The position numbers and the translations under genes were made by a program. Of a DNA stretch of 5,157 nucleotides, positions 1-5,032 are shown in pieces. Position 1 is the stretch's first letter, and every line of letters begins with the position of its first letter. The DNA comes from Clostridia bacterium (GTDB lineage Bacteria > Bacillota > DULZ01), in contig JAAYOX010000274.1 of the NCBI GenBank assembly GCA_012520135.1, positions 1 to 5,157 of the forward strand, given 5' to 3'. Under the pieces are notes generated by a model that made no database searches, was not told the origin of the DNA, and saw nothing but the letters and a program-made list of their open reading frames with translations.

Positions 1-86
1 CCGTTCCCATTCCGAACACGGAAGTTAAGCTCTCCAGCGCCGATGGTACTTGGGGGTAGCCCCTGGGAGAGTAGGTCACTGCCAGA
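1..86 (+). rRNA. rrf: 5S ribosomal RNA, 3' portion (5' end outside window)
   Basis: The window opens inside a 5S rRNA. The conserved loop around CCGAACACGGAAGTTAAG (about 12-29), the following helix with GCGCCGATGGTACT, the TGGGGGTAGCCCC hairpin region and the closing GAGAGTAGGTCACTGCCAG are all typical of Firmicute 5S rRNA. About 86 of the usual roughly 117 nt are visible. The exact 3' end is inferred from the expected terminal helix, because its 5' partner lies outside the window. This is probably the last gene of a 16S-23S-5S operon, as a terminator follows within 20 nt. The identity is secure; the end may be off by a few bases. Confidence 0.95.
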
Positions 87-100
87 AATTTAATTTTTTT

Positions 101-130
101 AAGCCAAGGTATTTGCCTTGGCTTTTTGTT
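101..130 (+). terminator. Intrinsic terminator of the rRNA operon
   Basis: A perfect 9-bp stem (AAGCCAAGG at 101-109 with CCTTGGCTT at 116-124) closes a 6-nt loop and runs directly into a T-rich tract (123-130). It lies about 15 nt after the 5S rRNA and separates the rRNA operon from the glycosyltransferase gene. A T-run (94-100) and an A pair also precede the stem. Confidence 0.9.
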
Positions 131-137
131 GATTACT

Positions 138-165
138 TTGCTTCATCGTCATAAATAGATATAAT
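138..165 (+). promoter_or_regulatory. Probable housekeeping promoter for the glycosyltransferase gene
   Basis: A perfect -10 box TATAAT sits at 160-165. A moderate -35 box TTGCTT sits at 138-143, with a 16-bp spacer (reading it as TTTGCT at 137-142 gives 17 bp). Transcription would start near 171-173, leaving a leader of about 100 nt before the glycosyltransferase start codon. The position just after the rRNA terminator fits an independent transcription unit. It is supported by sequence pattern only. Confidence 0.7.
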
Positions 166-171
166 GTACCT

Positions 172-271
172 GTAAATAAGACAAAGTTGTCTGTAATCTA
201 GATGAACGTGATAGTCTTGTCCCATCTAGCTTGGAGGTTCCTAGAGTTTATTTAAAAATTGGGGAGGCAGC
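172..271 (+). promoter_or_regulatory. Untranslated leader with alternative hairpins and ribosome site
   Basis: The leader holds a small hairpin (179-183 with 188-192), a perfect 7-bp stem CTAGATG/CATCTAG (198-204 with 223-229, 18-nt loop) and a competing 5-bp stem TCTAG/CTAGA (225-229 with 241-245). The last two share bases 225-229, so only one can form at a time. There is no T-run after either, so this does not look like a terminator switch, and I recognise no known riboswitch class. The ribosome site GGGGAGG (261-267) lies only 4 nt before the ATG, shorter than usual but strong. The regulatory role is inference. Confidence 0.35.
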
Positions 272-1486
272 ATGAGGATATTACATGTATTGGCACAGTT
301 GCCGACAAGGACCGGCTCCGGAGTTTATTTTTCTAATTTAATAGAGAACCTTAAGAAGTACAATTATCAACAGGAGGCCGTTTTTGGAACACAGGATGAT
401 TATAAATGGGATGTTTTAGATGAAAAGTATATACATAGTGTCGAATTCAAAACAGAGGAATTACCTTTTCCGATAGTAGGGATGAGCGATGTTATGCCTT
501 ACGAAACCACCCTTTATTCTGAAATGACCGGTGAGATGTTTGAACGGTGGATCAACGCTTTTAAGAACAGGCTCATCTCCATTAAAAAAAGGTATAAGCC
601 GGACATAATTTTTACCCACCATCTCTGGATATTGTCTTCAATCGTGGTAGAGGTCTTCCCTGATTCAAAAATAATAGGGATATTTCACAATACTGATCTT
701 AGACAGGCGCAAAAGAATCCTGGGATTTATCAAAAATATGTTAGAAATTTAGATAGGCTAGACTTGATCTTTTCCGCATCAGAGCAGCAAAAAGACGAGA
801 TTATCAACACTTACAAAGATATAAGCAGGGATAAGATAATTGCCCTAGGTGGGGGTTTTGATCAAAATATTTTTTACCCTGCTGAAACCAAGGAATATAG
901 CAAAAAAATAAGACTGGTTTACTCAGGCAAAATAGATCCGTCCAAAGGGATCTATGAATTGTTAAAGGTGTATAAAAACTTAAATCTGGAAGACATAACT
1001 TTAGATATCATAGGTACCCCCGATGAGAAAAACAAAAAGGAATTGGAAACCTATATCAAGGACGATAAGAGCATTAAAGTATATAATGTCAAAGATCAAA
1101 AAGAGTTAGGTGAAGAACTCAGGAAAAAGGATATCTTTTTAATGCCTTCTTTTTATGAGGGATTAGGGCTAACGGCCATAGAAGCGCTGGCCTCCGGTTT
1201 GTATGTGGTTACTACAGAAATAGAAGCTTTAATGACCCTTTTAGGTAAAGAGATAGAGGAATCCGGGATAATAAAATATGTTCCATTGCCTAGGATTTAT
1301 GATATAGACAAGCCTGTAGCAGAAGATTTACCTAAATTTAGAGAGGAGCTTAAAGAAGCTATATTATGCCAGATAGCAAAAGTGAGAAATAAACAGAGTT
1401 GTTTAACGGATAAAAGAGACAGTATAAAAAGATTTTCCTGGGAGGCTTTAGTAGATAGGATAAATGAAATAATAGTAGACTTATGA
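272..1486 (+). CDS. Glycosyltransferase, family 4 (GT-B fold)
   Basis: This is a 404-residue retaining-type GT4 glycosyltransferase, expected to move a sugar from a nucleotide-sugar donor to an unidentified acceptor at the cytoplasmic face. The N-terminal Rossmann half begins MRILHVL with the glycine-rich loop TGSGVYF (about 14-20), then FTHHLW (114-119) and FHNTDLR (138-144). The C-terminal donor-binding half starts near RLVYSGKIDPSKG (214-226) and carries the EX7E motif, E296 and E304, in YEGLGLTAIEALASG. Length is normal for the family and there is no membrane segment or signal peptide. The ATG at 272 gives a standard family start and follows GGGGAGG. It has its own promoter, stands alone after an rRNA operon, and its stop overlaps a 38-codon frame. 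It is clearly more AT-rich than the lip genes, with many ATA and AGA codons, which may mean transfer. Donor, acceptor and pathway cannot be told from sequence. Confidence 0.9.
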   Translation: MRILHVLAQLPTRTGSGVYFSNLIENLKKYNYQQEAVFGTQDDYKWDVLDEKYIHSVEFKTEELPFPIVGMSDVMPYETTLYSEMTGEMFERWINAFKNRLISIKKRYKPDIIFTHHLWILSSIVVEVFPDSKIIGIFHNTDLRQAQKNPGIYQKYVRNLDRLDLIFSASEQQKDEIINTYKDISRDKIIALGGGFDQNIFYPAETKEYSKKIRLVYSGKIDPSKGIYELLKVYKNLNLEDITLDIIGTPDEKNKKELETYIKDDKSIKVYNVKDQKELGEELRKKDIFLMPSFYEGLGLTAIEALASGLYVVTTEIEALMTLLGKEIEESGIIKYVPLPRIYDIDKPVAEDLPKFREELKEAILCQIAKVRNKQSCLTDKRDSIKRFSWEALVDRINEIIVDL

Positions 1487-1599
1487 ATACAGGCTTTGCC
1501 AAGGGGTTTTTGAACATTTTGCCATGGCCGGTATCCGGCCCTTCGTCCCGGAACGGACACTATTCTTTTAAAGGGTATAAGTCACCATTGGAGAATTAA
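1483..1599 (+). CDS. Hypothetical 38-residue protein overlapping the glycosyltransferase stop
   Basis: An ATG at 1483-1485 overlaps the glycosyltransferase TGA as ATGA, and the frame stays open for 38 codons to TAA at 1597-1599. The peptide starts MNTGFAKGFLNILPWPVSG and ends GYKSPLEN. It has no cysteine, no membrane segment and no clear signal peptide, and it contains prolines and glycines (PWPVSGP, 14-20) and a basic aromatic stretch (GHYSFKGYK, 25-33). No good Shine-Dalgarno lies just upstream, so translation would depend on coupling to the preceding gene. The local sequence (about 1520-1560) is far more GC-rich than the glycosyltransferase gene and contains two short hairpins. It could be a real small protein, the decayed end of a lost gene, or chance. 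I do not recognise it. Confidence 0.3.
   Translation: MNTGFAKGFLNILPWPVSGPSSRNGHYSFKGYKSPLEN
1526..1558. repeat. Two adjacent GC-rich hairpins
   Basis: GGCCGGTATCCGGCC (1526-1540) is a perfect 6-bp inverted repeat around a 3-nt loop. GTCC...GGAC (1545-1548 with 1555-1558) forms a second small stem 4 nt later. They lie inside the 38-codon frame downstream of the glycosyltransferase. Neither is followed by a useful T-run, so they are not good terminators. They could be mRNA 3' structure or a remnant of a dispersed palindromic repeat; a single copy in this window cannot decide. Confidence 0.4.
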
Positions 1600-1774
1600 C
1601 GGACTGCTTCCCCTCTTTTGATTATTCGATTTTAATACACAGCTAATTAAAATAGCGAGGCGTTCCTTCATTGGGAAACGCCTCTGTTTTTTGACAGACT
1701 GCTAAAAACAAATCGATTTCGCCTTTTTCTGCAGGCTAATGTATCCCTTAAATGAGGAAGGCCTTACTTTCTGA
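1600..1774. other. Convergent intergenic region
   Basis: Apart from the terminator at 1657-1693 and the AT-rich inverted repeat ATTTTAAT/ATTAAAAT (1629-1636 with 1646-1653, 9-nt loop), this gap between the convergent glycosyltransferase unit and the DUF3298 gene holds nothing I can assign. A TTGACA at 1691-1696 has no matching -10 box. No reading frame of convincing length or composition is present. Confidence 0.6.
1657..1693 (+). terminator. Intrinsic terminator after the glycosyltransferase unit, possibly bidirectional
   Basis: GAGGCGTT (1657-1664) pairs with AACGCCTC (1677-1684); the stem can be extended by two C-G pairs with one bulged A. A tract TGTTTTTTG (1685-1693) follows, making a good plus-strand terminator 170 nt after the glycosyltransferase stop. 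Read on the minus strand, the same stem is followed by GCTATTTTAATT, a weaker U-tract, so it may also end the convergent DUF3298 gene. An AT-rich 8-bp stem (1629-1636 with 1646-1653) lies immediately before it. Confidence 0.85.
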
Positions 1775-2395
1775 TTAGCTGTTAGCCAGCATGGGCCCCA
1801 GGAGACTGTCTTCCCTGATGATATCCTGGAGTTGGTAGACTGAGATGGGGAATTGGGGAAAACCGTAAGCGTAAGGAGCCAGTTCGTAGAGCTGGTAGTA
1901 AATGACTAAGACTTTATCAGCGATATAATAATCTTGCCGGGGGCTGACCCCGGGAAAGTCGCCCAGCATGGGGATATTCCTTTCTTTGATTTGTTTTTCG
2001 ATAATGCTGTTTAGGCGGGATAGGTAGTCGGAATTGGGCATAAACAAGTATTCCAAGGGATAGTTGATGCCGGTCCGGATATCGAAATTTAAGGACTTAA
2101 TGATCGTGAGACCGTGGGCAGCCTTTTCAGGGAAAGCATAATTAATGATGGAAATACTCAATACTCCCCGTTGGTTATTCTTGATCTCAAAATAGCCGGT
2201 AACAGAGACGGTTTGGGGACTTTGGTAATATCCCTGTTCAGTAATGAGACTCTCAACCAGGTGATAAATCTGACGGTTCATTTTATGCAGGGCCATAGGA
2301 TTAGTACCGGCGGTAATTACCGGGTAAACTACATTCAGGTTTTGCCTGACTAATCTTTGAGGTAAGATTTGCACCGGAAGTTGGATAGAGTTCAT
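1775..2395 (-). CDS. DUF4163/DUF3298 domain protein without visible export signal
   Basis: This is a 206-residue protein. The N-terminal half (about 15-105), with NVVYPVI, a short helix of NRQIYHLVESLI and the turn AAHGLTIIKSLNFDIRTG (92-109), resembles DUF4163. The C-terminal half (about 112-195), with YLSRLNSIIEKQI, DYYIADKVLVIYYQLYELAP and YGFPQFPISV, resembles DUF3298. In known families this pair forms the extracellular part of the anti-sigma factor RsiV and the N-terminal region of the deacetylase PdaC. Here there is no signal peptide, membrane helix or second domain, so the protein appears cytoplasmic, or it leaves by an unseen route. The start at 2395 is favoured over the out-of-frame ATG at 2399-2397, because GGAGG (2407-2403) lies 7 nt upstream of it. 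It is divergent from lipB and separated by 124 nt. Its molecular role is unknown. Confidence 0.85.
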   Translation of the reverse strand: MNSIQLPVQILPQRLVRQNLNVVYPVITAGTNPMALHKMNRQIYHLVESLITEQGYYQSPQTVSVTGYFEIKNNQRGVLSISIINYAFPEKAAHGLTIIKSLNFDIRTGINYPLEYLFMPNSDYLSRLNSIIEKQIKERNIPMLGDFPGVSPRQDYYIADKVLVIYYQLYELAPYAYGFPQFPISVYQLQDIIREDSLLGPMLANS

Positions 2396-2402
2396 TCATA
2401 TT

Positions 2403-2407
2403 CCTCC
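2403..2407 (-). promoter_or_regulatory. Ribosome binding site of the DUF3298 gene
   Basis: On the minus strand this reads GGAGG, 7 nt before the ATG at 2395. Another ATG four bases further upstream is out of frame and would sit only 3 nt from this site, so the spacing settles the start. Confidence 0.75.
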
Positions 2408-2419
2408 ATTCGCTGTTTG

Positions 2420-2444
2420 GAATAGCATATTCAATTTCCCGGAA
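2420..2444. promoter_or_regulatory. Short inverted repeats between divergent genes
   Basis: GAATA-gca-TATTC (2420-2432) and TTCC-c-GGAA (2436-2444) are two small dyads in the 124-nt gap between the DUF3298 gene and lipB. The first overlaps a weak possible minus-strand -10 box (TATGCT, 2429-2424; -35 TTCACC at 2453-2448, 18-bp spacer). They could be operators for either direction, but both are short enough to arise by chance. Confidence 0.25.
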
Positions 2445-2454
2445 CCTGGTGAAA

Positions 2455-2483
2455 TTCTTATTTAAGAGCAGATGTGATAAAAT
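2455..2483 (+). promoter_or_regulatory. Possible promoter of the lipB-lipA unit
   Basis: TAAAAT at 2478-2483 matches a -10 box at 5 of 6 positions and is preceded by TG at 2475-2476, an extended -10. The -35 position, 17 bp upstream, is TTCTTA (2455-2460), which is weak. Transcription would begin near 2490, giving a leader of about 30 nt before lipB. Confidence 0.5.
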
Positions 2484-2519
2484 AAAACGAAAAGTATTGC
2501 AGAGGGATGGGAAACGTCA

Positions 2520-3224
2520 ATGGAACCAATTCTGGTGACAGTGTTACCTGGATTAATCGATTATCAAGAAGGGCTTAATTTGCAAAGGGCTTTACTGTCC
2601 TTAAGACAGCAAAATAAAATTGGCGATATTTTGTTGTTGTTGGAGCACCCGCCTGTGCTTACCCTGGGGAAACATGCCGATGAAAACCATATTTTGTTTC
2701 CTGCGGAGACCCTGGAAGCTCAGGGTATTAAAGTCTATGAAACGGATCGGGGAGGAGACGTTACTTACCACGGCCCAGGGCAAGTTGTGGGATATCCAAT
2801 TATTCATTTGCAGGAAAACAGGCTTAGCGTAAGACAGTATGTGTGGCTGTTGGAACAGCTATTTATCGACTTGTTGGATAAGGAATACTCCTTGGAGGCT
2901 TACCGGGATCCGGATTATCCCGGTGTTTGGTTTGATAAACAGAAGATTACCGCTATCGGATGTGCCATTAAAAAACGGGTGACCATCCATGGTTTTGCTT
3001 TCAATGTTAATACTAACCTGGAGCATTTTAAGGTCATCAACCCCTGTGGTATAATTGACAGAGGCGTTATTTCGCTACAGTCGATTTTTGGCTATCCATT
3101 GAAGATGGATTTAGTCAAAAAACTGATCATAGAATATTTCTGCCGCTCCTTTGAGAAGAAGCCTGAAATATTTACCTGGCAGGAACTGCAGAAAATGATG
3201 GAGGATGGACCCGTTGTCGATTAG
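2520..3224 (+). CDS. lipB: Octanoyltransferase LipB (lipoyl(octanoyl) transferase)
   Basis: LipB moves the octanoyl group from octanoyl-acyl carrier protein to the lysine of lipoyl domains (GcvH, E2 subunits), the first step of lipoyl cofactor synthesis, in the cytoplasm. The 234-residue protein has the usual length. The signature RGGDVTYHGPGQ spans residues 77-88. The catalytic pair is visible as K142 (in KITAIG) and C176 (in NPCGI), with the same 34-residue separation as the E. coli pair Lys135/Cys169. LEHPPVLTLG (41-50) and NVNTNLEHF (162-170) are further conserved stretches. The ATG at 2520 follows a modest ribosome site (GATGGG, ending 8 nt upstream). The 3' end overlaps lipA, so the two are surely cotranscribed and probably translationally coupled. 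All key residues are present, and I see no sign of damage. Confidence 0.97.
   Translation: MEPILVTVLPGLIDYQEGLNLQRALLSLRQQNKIGDILLLLEHPPVLTLGKHADENHILFPAETLEAQGIKVYETDRGGDVTYHGPGQVVGYPIIHLQENRLSVRQYVWLLEQLFIDLLDKEYSLEAYRDPDYPGVWFDKQKITAIGCAIKKRVTIHGFAFNVNTNLEHFKVINPCGIIDRGVISLQSIFGYPLKMDLVKKLIIEYFCRSFEKKPEIFTWQELQKMMEDGPVVD
3200..3204 (+). promoter_or_regulatory. Ribosome binding site of lipA, inside the end of lipB
   Basis: GGAGG at 3200-3204 directly abuts the in-frame ATG at 3205 (no spacer) but lies 9 nt before an in-frame TTG at 3214. An ATG with no spacer cannot use this site well, so the TTG is the more likely start of lipA. Confidence 0.6.
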
Positions 3225-4062
3225 AAAACCTGAATGGCTAAAAATAAAAGTGGAAAAACTGGATCAAATCAGGCAGACCAAGGAGATGCTGCAGGAGCTG
3301 TCATTGCATACTGTCTGTCAAGAGGCTTTGTGCCCTAACATTATCGAATGTTTTGGCAGGAAAACCGCTACTTTTATGATTCTGGGGAAACATTGCACGA
3401 GAAATTGTACTTTTTGTAATGTGACCAAAGAACAGCCCGGCCAGGTGGATCCCAGGGAGCCGGAGCATGTGGCCGAGGCGGTAAAGGAGTTAGGTCTGAA
3501 ACATGTAGTGATTACTTCAGTAACCAGAGATGATTTGCCTGACGGAGGCTCGGGGCATTTTGCGGAGGTAATCAAAAAAGTAAAAGAAGTTGCCCCTAAA
3601 GCAACAATTGAAGTTTTGATCCCTGATTTCCAGGGAGATACCGGGGCGCTTCTTACGGTGATCAATGCCCAACCGGATATCATAAACCACAATGTGGAGA
3701 CGGTTCCCCGGCTTTATCCGGCGGTTAGGCCTTTGGCAGATTATAGCCGCTCCTTGGAACTTTTGGAAAGGGTTAAAAACCATAGTGATATTTATACCAA
3801 ATCCGGCATTATGCTGGGCCTGGGAGAAAAGAAGGAAGAAGTTATTGGAGTGTTTAAAGATTTACGGGCTGTTGGTTGTGATTTGTTGACAGTGGGCCAG
3901 TACTTAGCTCCCTCCAAGAAGCACCATCCGGTAGTCGAATATATTGAACCGGCACAATTTGAGATATATAAGGAAACTGCACTGGAACTGGGCTTCAAGC
4001 ATATTATTTCGGCACCTTTGGCCAGGAGTTCCTATCACGCTGATGATTACAAGTTAGAATAG
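3214..4062 (+). CDS. lipA: Lipoyl synthase LipA (radical SAM)
   Basis: LipA inserts two sulfur atoms at C6 and C8 of protein-bound octanoyl groups, finishing the lipoyl cofactor started by LipB. Numbering from the ATG at 3205, the auxiliary 4Fe-4S cluster motif CX4CX5C is C38, C43 and C49, and the radical-SAM cluster motif CX3CX2C is C64, C68 and C71. The C-terminal RSSY motif (274-277), whose serine ligates the auxiliary cluster in characterised LipA, is intact. IRKPEWLK near the N terminus and MLGLGE (203-208) are also family-typical. I give the TTG at 3214 as start (282 residues) because GGAGG is 9 nt upstream; the ATG at 3205 (285 residues) is the alternative. Both overlap the end of lipB, by 11 or 20 nt. 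All catalytic residues are present, so the enzyme should be active. Only the start is uncertain. Confidence 0.95.
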   Translation: MSIRKPEWLKIKVEKLDQIRQTKEMLQELSLHTVCQEALCPNIIECFGRKTATFMILGKHCTRNCTFCNVTKEQPGQVDPREPEHVAEAVKELGLKHVVITSVTRDDLPDGGSGHFAEVIKKVKEVAPKATIEVLIPDFQGDTGALLTVINAQPDIINHNVETVPRLYPAVRPLADYSRSLELLERVKNHSDIYTKSGIMLGLGEKKEEVIGVFKDLRAVGCDLLTVGQYLAPSKKHHPVVEYIEPAQFEIYKETALELGFKHIISAPLARSSYHADDYKLE

Positions 4063-4095
4063 CCGCCAAGCATTAATTACCTGGAATGAGGACAA

Positions 4096-4127
4096 CCCTT
4101 TTTGGCATAAAGACTTAGGGAAAAGGG
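4096..4127 (+). promoter_or_regulatory. Possible hairpin covering the deacetylase ribosome site
   Basis: CCCTTTT (4096-4102) is exactly complementary to AAAAGGG (4121-4127), which contains part of the ribosome site GGGGTG (4125-4130) of the next gene. A G-U pair (4103/4120) can extend the stem. The 18-nt or shorter loop and U-rich side make it only moderately stable. It could lower translation unless ribosomes or another factor open it. This is inference. Confidence 0.3.
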
Positions 4128-4137
4128 GTGAAGTCCG

Positions 4138-4938
4138 GTGCGGGTAATGATCATTAATCTGAGACAACGATTGGGTAGGCTGGGTCTGATTGCTTTTGGT
4201 TTGGTACTTATTGCTTTGATGGCAGGACCCTTGAGAGGGCCTACCGAAGTATTGATGGCAGTAATGTCAGGCGGTAATAAGCTCAGACCTATTTATTCTG
4301 TAGATACTCCCGATAAAAAAATTGCTATCAGTTTTGACGCTTGCTGGGGAGCGGATTTGACCAGGCCCATCCTGGATATTCTGAATAAATATGATGTCAG
4401 GACAACTTTTTTCCTGGTCAATATCTGGATCGACGATTATCCAGAACTGGTTAAAACTATTGTGGCAGAAGGTCACGAATTGGGGCTTCATTCCACTACC
4501 CATCCAGATTTTGTTAAGCTGTCTGAAGCTCAGATGGAGCAGGAATTAAAGGACAATTATGATGCCATTGTCCGGGTCAGCGGTTTTAAGCCCATACTCT
4601 TTCGTCCCCCCTTTGGCAGCTATAACAATACCATGATCCAGGTTTGCGAAAGGATGGGAATTCACGCCATTCAATGGGATGTGGACAGTCTTGATTGGAA
4701 GGATTTGTCGGCGGTAGAGATCCATCGCCGGGTGGTAAACGGGGTTAAACCCGGTTCCATTGTTTTATTTCACAATAACGGCAAGCATACCGCCGCTGCT
4801 TTGCCTGGTATTATTGAGACATTACAGGGGCAGGGATATGAAATCGTGCCTATCTCGGAGTTAATTCATCTGGACAATTATTATGTAGATAATAACGGGG
4901 TGCAAAGGAAAAAGACCCCGTCCCCGGAGCCGAACTAA
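4138..4938 (+). CDS. Membrane-anchored polysaccharide deacetylase, PdaB-like
   Basis: This 266-residue NodB-fold protein is predicted to act on peptidoglycan or another envelope glycan outside the membrane. A basic N terminus (RQRLGR) precedes one hydrophobic segment (about 15-30), a signal anchor; the NodB domain runs from about residue 60 to 243. Motif 1 is SFDACWGAD (65-73): the catalytic-base Asp (D67) is kept, but the second Asp of the usual TFDD is Ala. Motif 2, HSTTH (118-122), keeps both metal histidines. RPPFGSYN (156-163), WDVDSLDW (180-187) and VLFHN (209-213) match motifs 3-5. From memory, the sporulation protein PdaB of Bacillus (TFDISWG) also lacks that Asp, so this subfamily is the best fit. 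The GTG start follows AAGGGGTG with a 7-nt gap; the ATG at 4147 is too far. It lies 75 nt after lipA without a terminator between them, so it may be cotranscribed. A sporulation role is likely but unproven. Confidence 0.85.
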   Translation: MRVMIINLRQRLGRLGLIAFGLVLIALMAGPLRGPTEVLMAVMSGGNKLRPIYSVDTPDKKIAISFDACWGADLTRPILDILNKYDVRTTFFLVNIWIDDYPELVKTIVAEGHELGLHSTTHPDFVKLSEAQMEQELKDNYDAIVRVSGFKPILFRPPFGSYNNTMIQVCERMGIHAIQWDVDSLDWKDLSAVEIHRRVVNGVKPGSIVLFHNNGKHTAAALPGIIETLQGQGYEIVPISELIHLDNYYVDNNGVQRKKTPSPEPN

Positions 4939-4980
4939 ACGGAAACAGTGTTAATATGAGCACAGCTAGATAACAGCGTT

Positions 4981-5014
4981 AGGCCAACTACTGTTTGCCG
5001 GTAGTTGGCCTTTT
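4981..5014 (+). terminator. Intrinsic terminator after the deacetylase gene
   Basis: A perfect 11-bp stem, AGGCCAACTAC (4981-4991) with GTAGTTGGCCT (5001-5011), closes a 9-nt loop and is followed by TTTTCC. The T-run is short, but the stem is very stable. It sits 43 nt after the deacetylase stop and between convergent genes; on the minus strand there is no T-tract, so it mainly serves the plus strand. Confidence 0.85.
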
Positions 5015-5032
5015 CCTCGCCGGTTTTAATAT

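Noticed and set aside
172..271. T-box or known riboswitch ahead of the glycosyltransferase
   Set aside because: No T-box AGGGTGGNACCGCG-like element, no terminator hairpin with T-run and no motif of a riboswitch class that I recognise.
1297..1560. Minus-strand open frame of 87 codons across the end of the glycosyltransferase gene
   Set aside because: It lies almost wholly antisense to a confident gene, has no recognisable domain and is best explained as a shadow of the coding strand.
1691..1719. Perfect TTGACA (1691-1696) as a promoter -35 box
   Set aside because: No -10 box lies 15-19 bp downstream, the box overlaps the terminator T-tract, and transcription would run antisense into the DUF3298 gene.
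2114..2353. Plus-strand open frame of 79 codons inside the DUF3298 gene
   Set aside because: It is antisense to a gene with a good ribosome site and clear domain pattern, and its product resembles nothing known.
1483..2395. A biosynthetic cluster or defence system formed by the glycosyltransferase, the small frame and the DUF3298 gene
   Set aside because: The DUF3298 gene is on the opposite strand behind a terminator, and no transporter, protease, nuclease or toxin-like gene is present.
2507..2519. Upstream ATG (2507-2509) as the lipB start
   Set aside because: It is out of frame with lipB and has no spaced ribosome site; the LipB reading frame begins properly at 2520.
3318..3998. Several minus-strand open frames opposite lipA
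   Set aside because: lipA is certain from its cysteine motifs; the opposite-strand frames have no domains and overlap one another, as expected of shadows.
101..5014. The scattered hairpins as a repeat array or CRISPR
   Set aside because: The stems differ in sequence, are not regularly spaced and are explained individually as terminators or local dyads.
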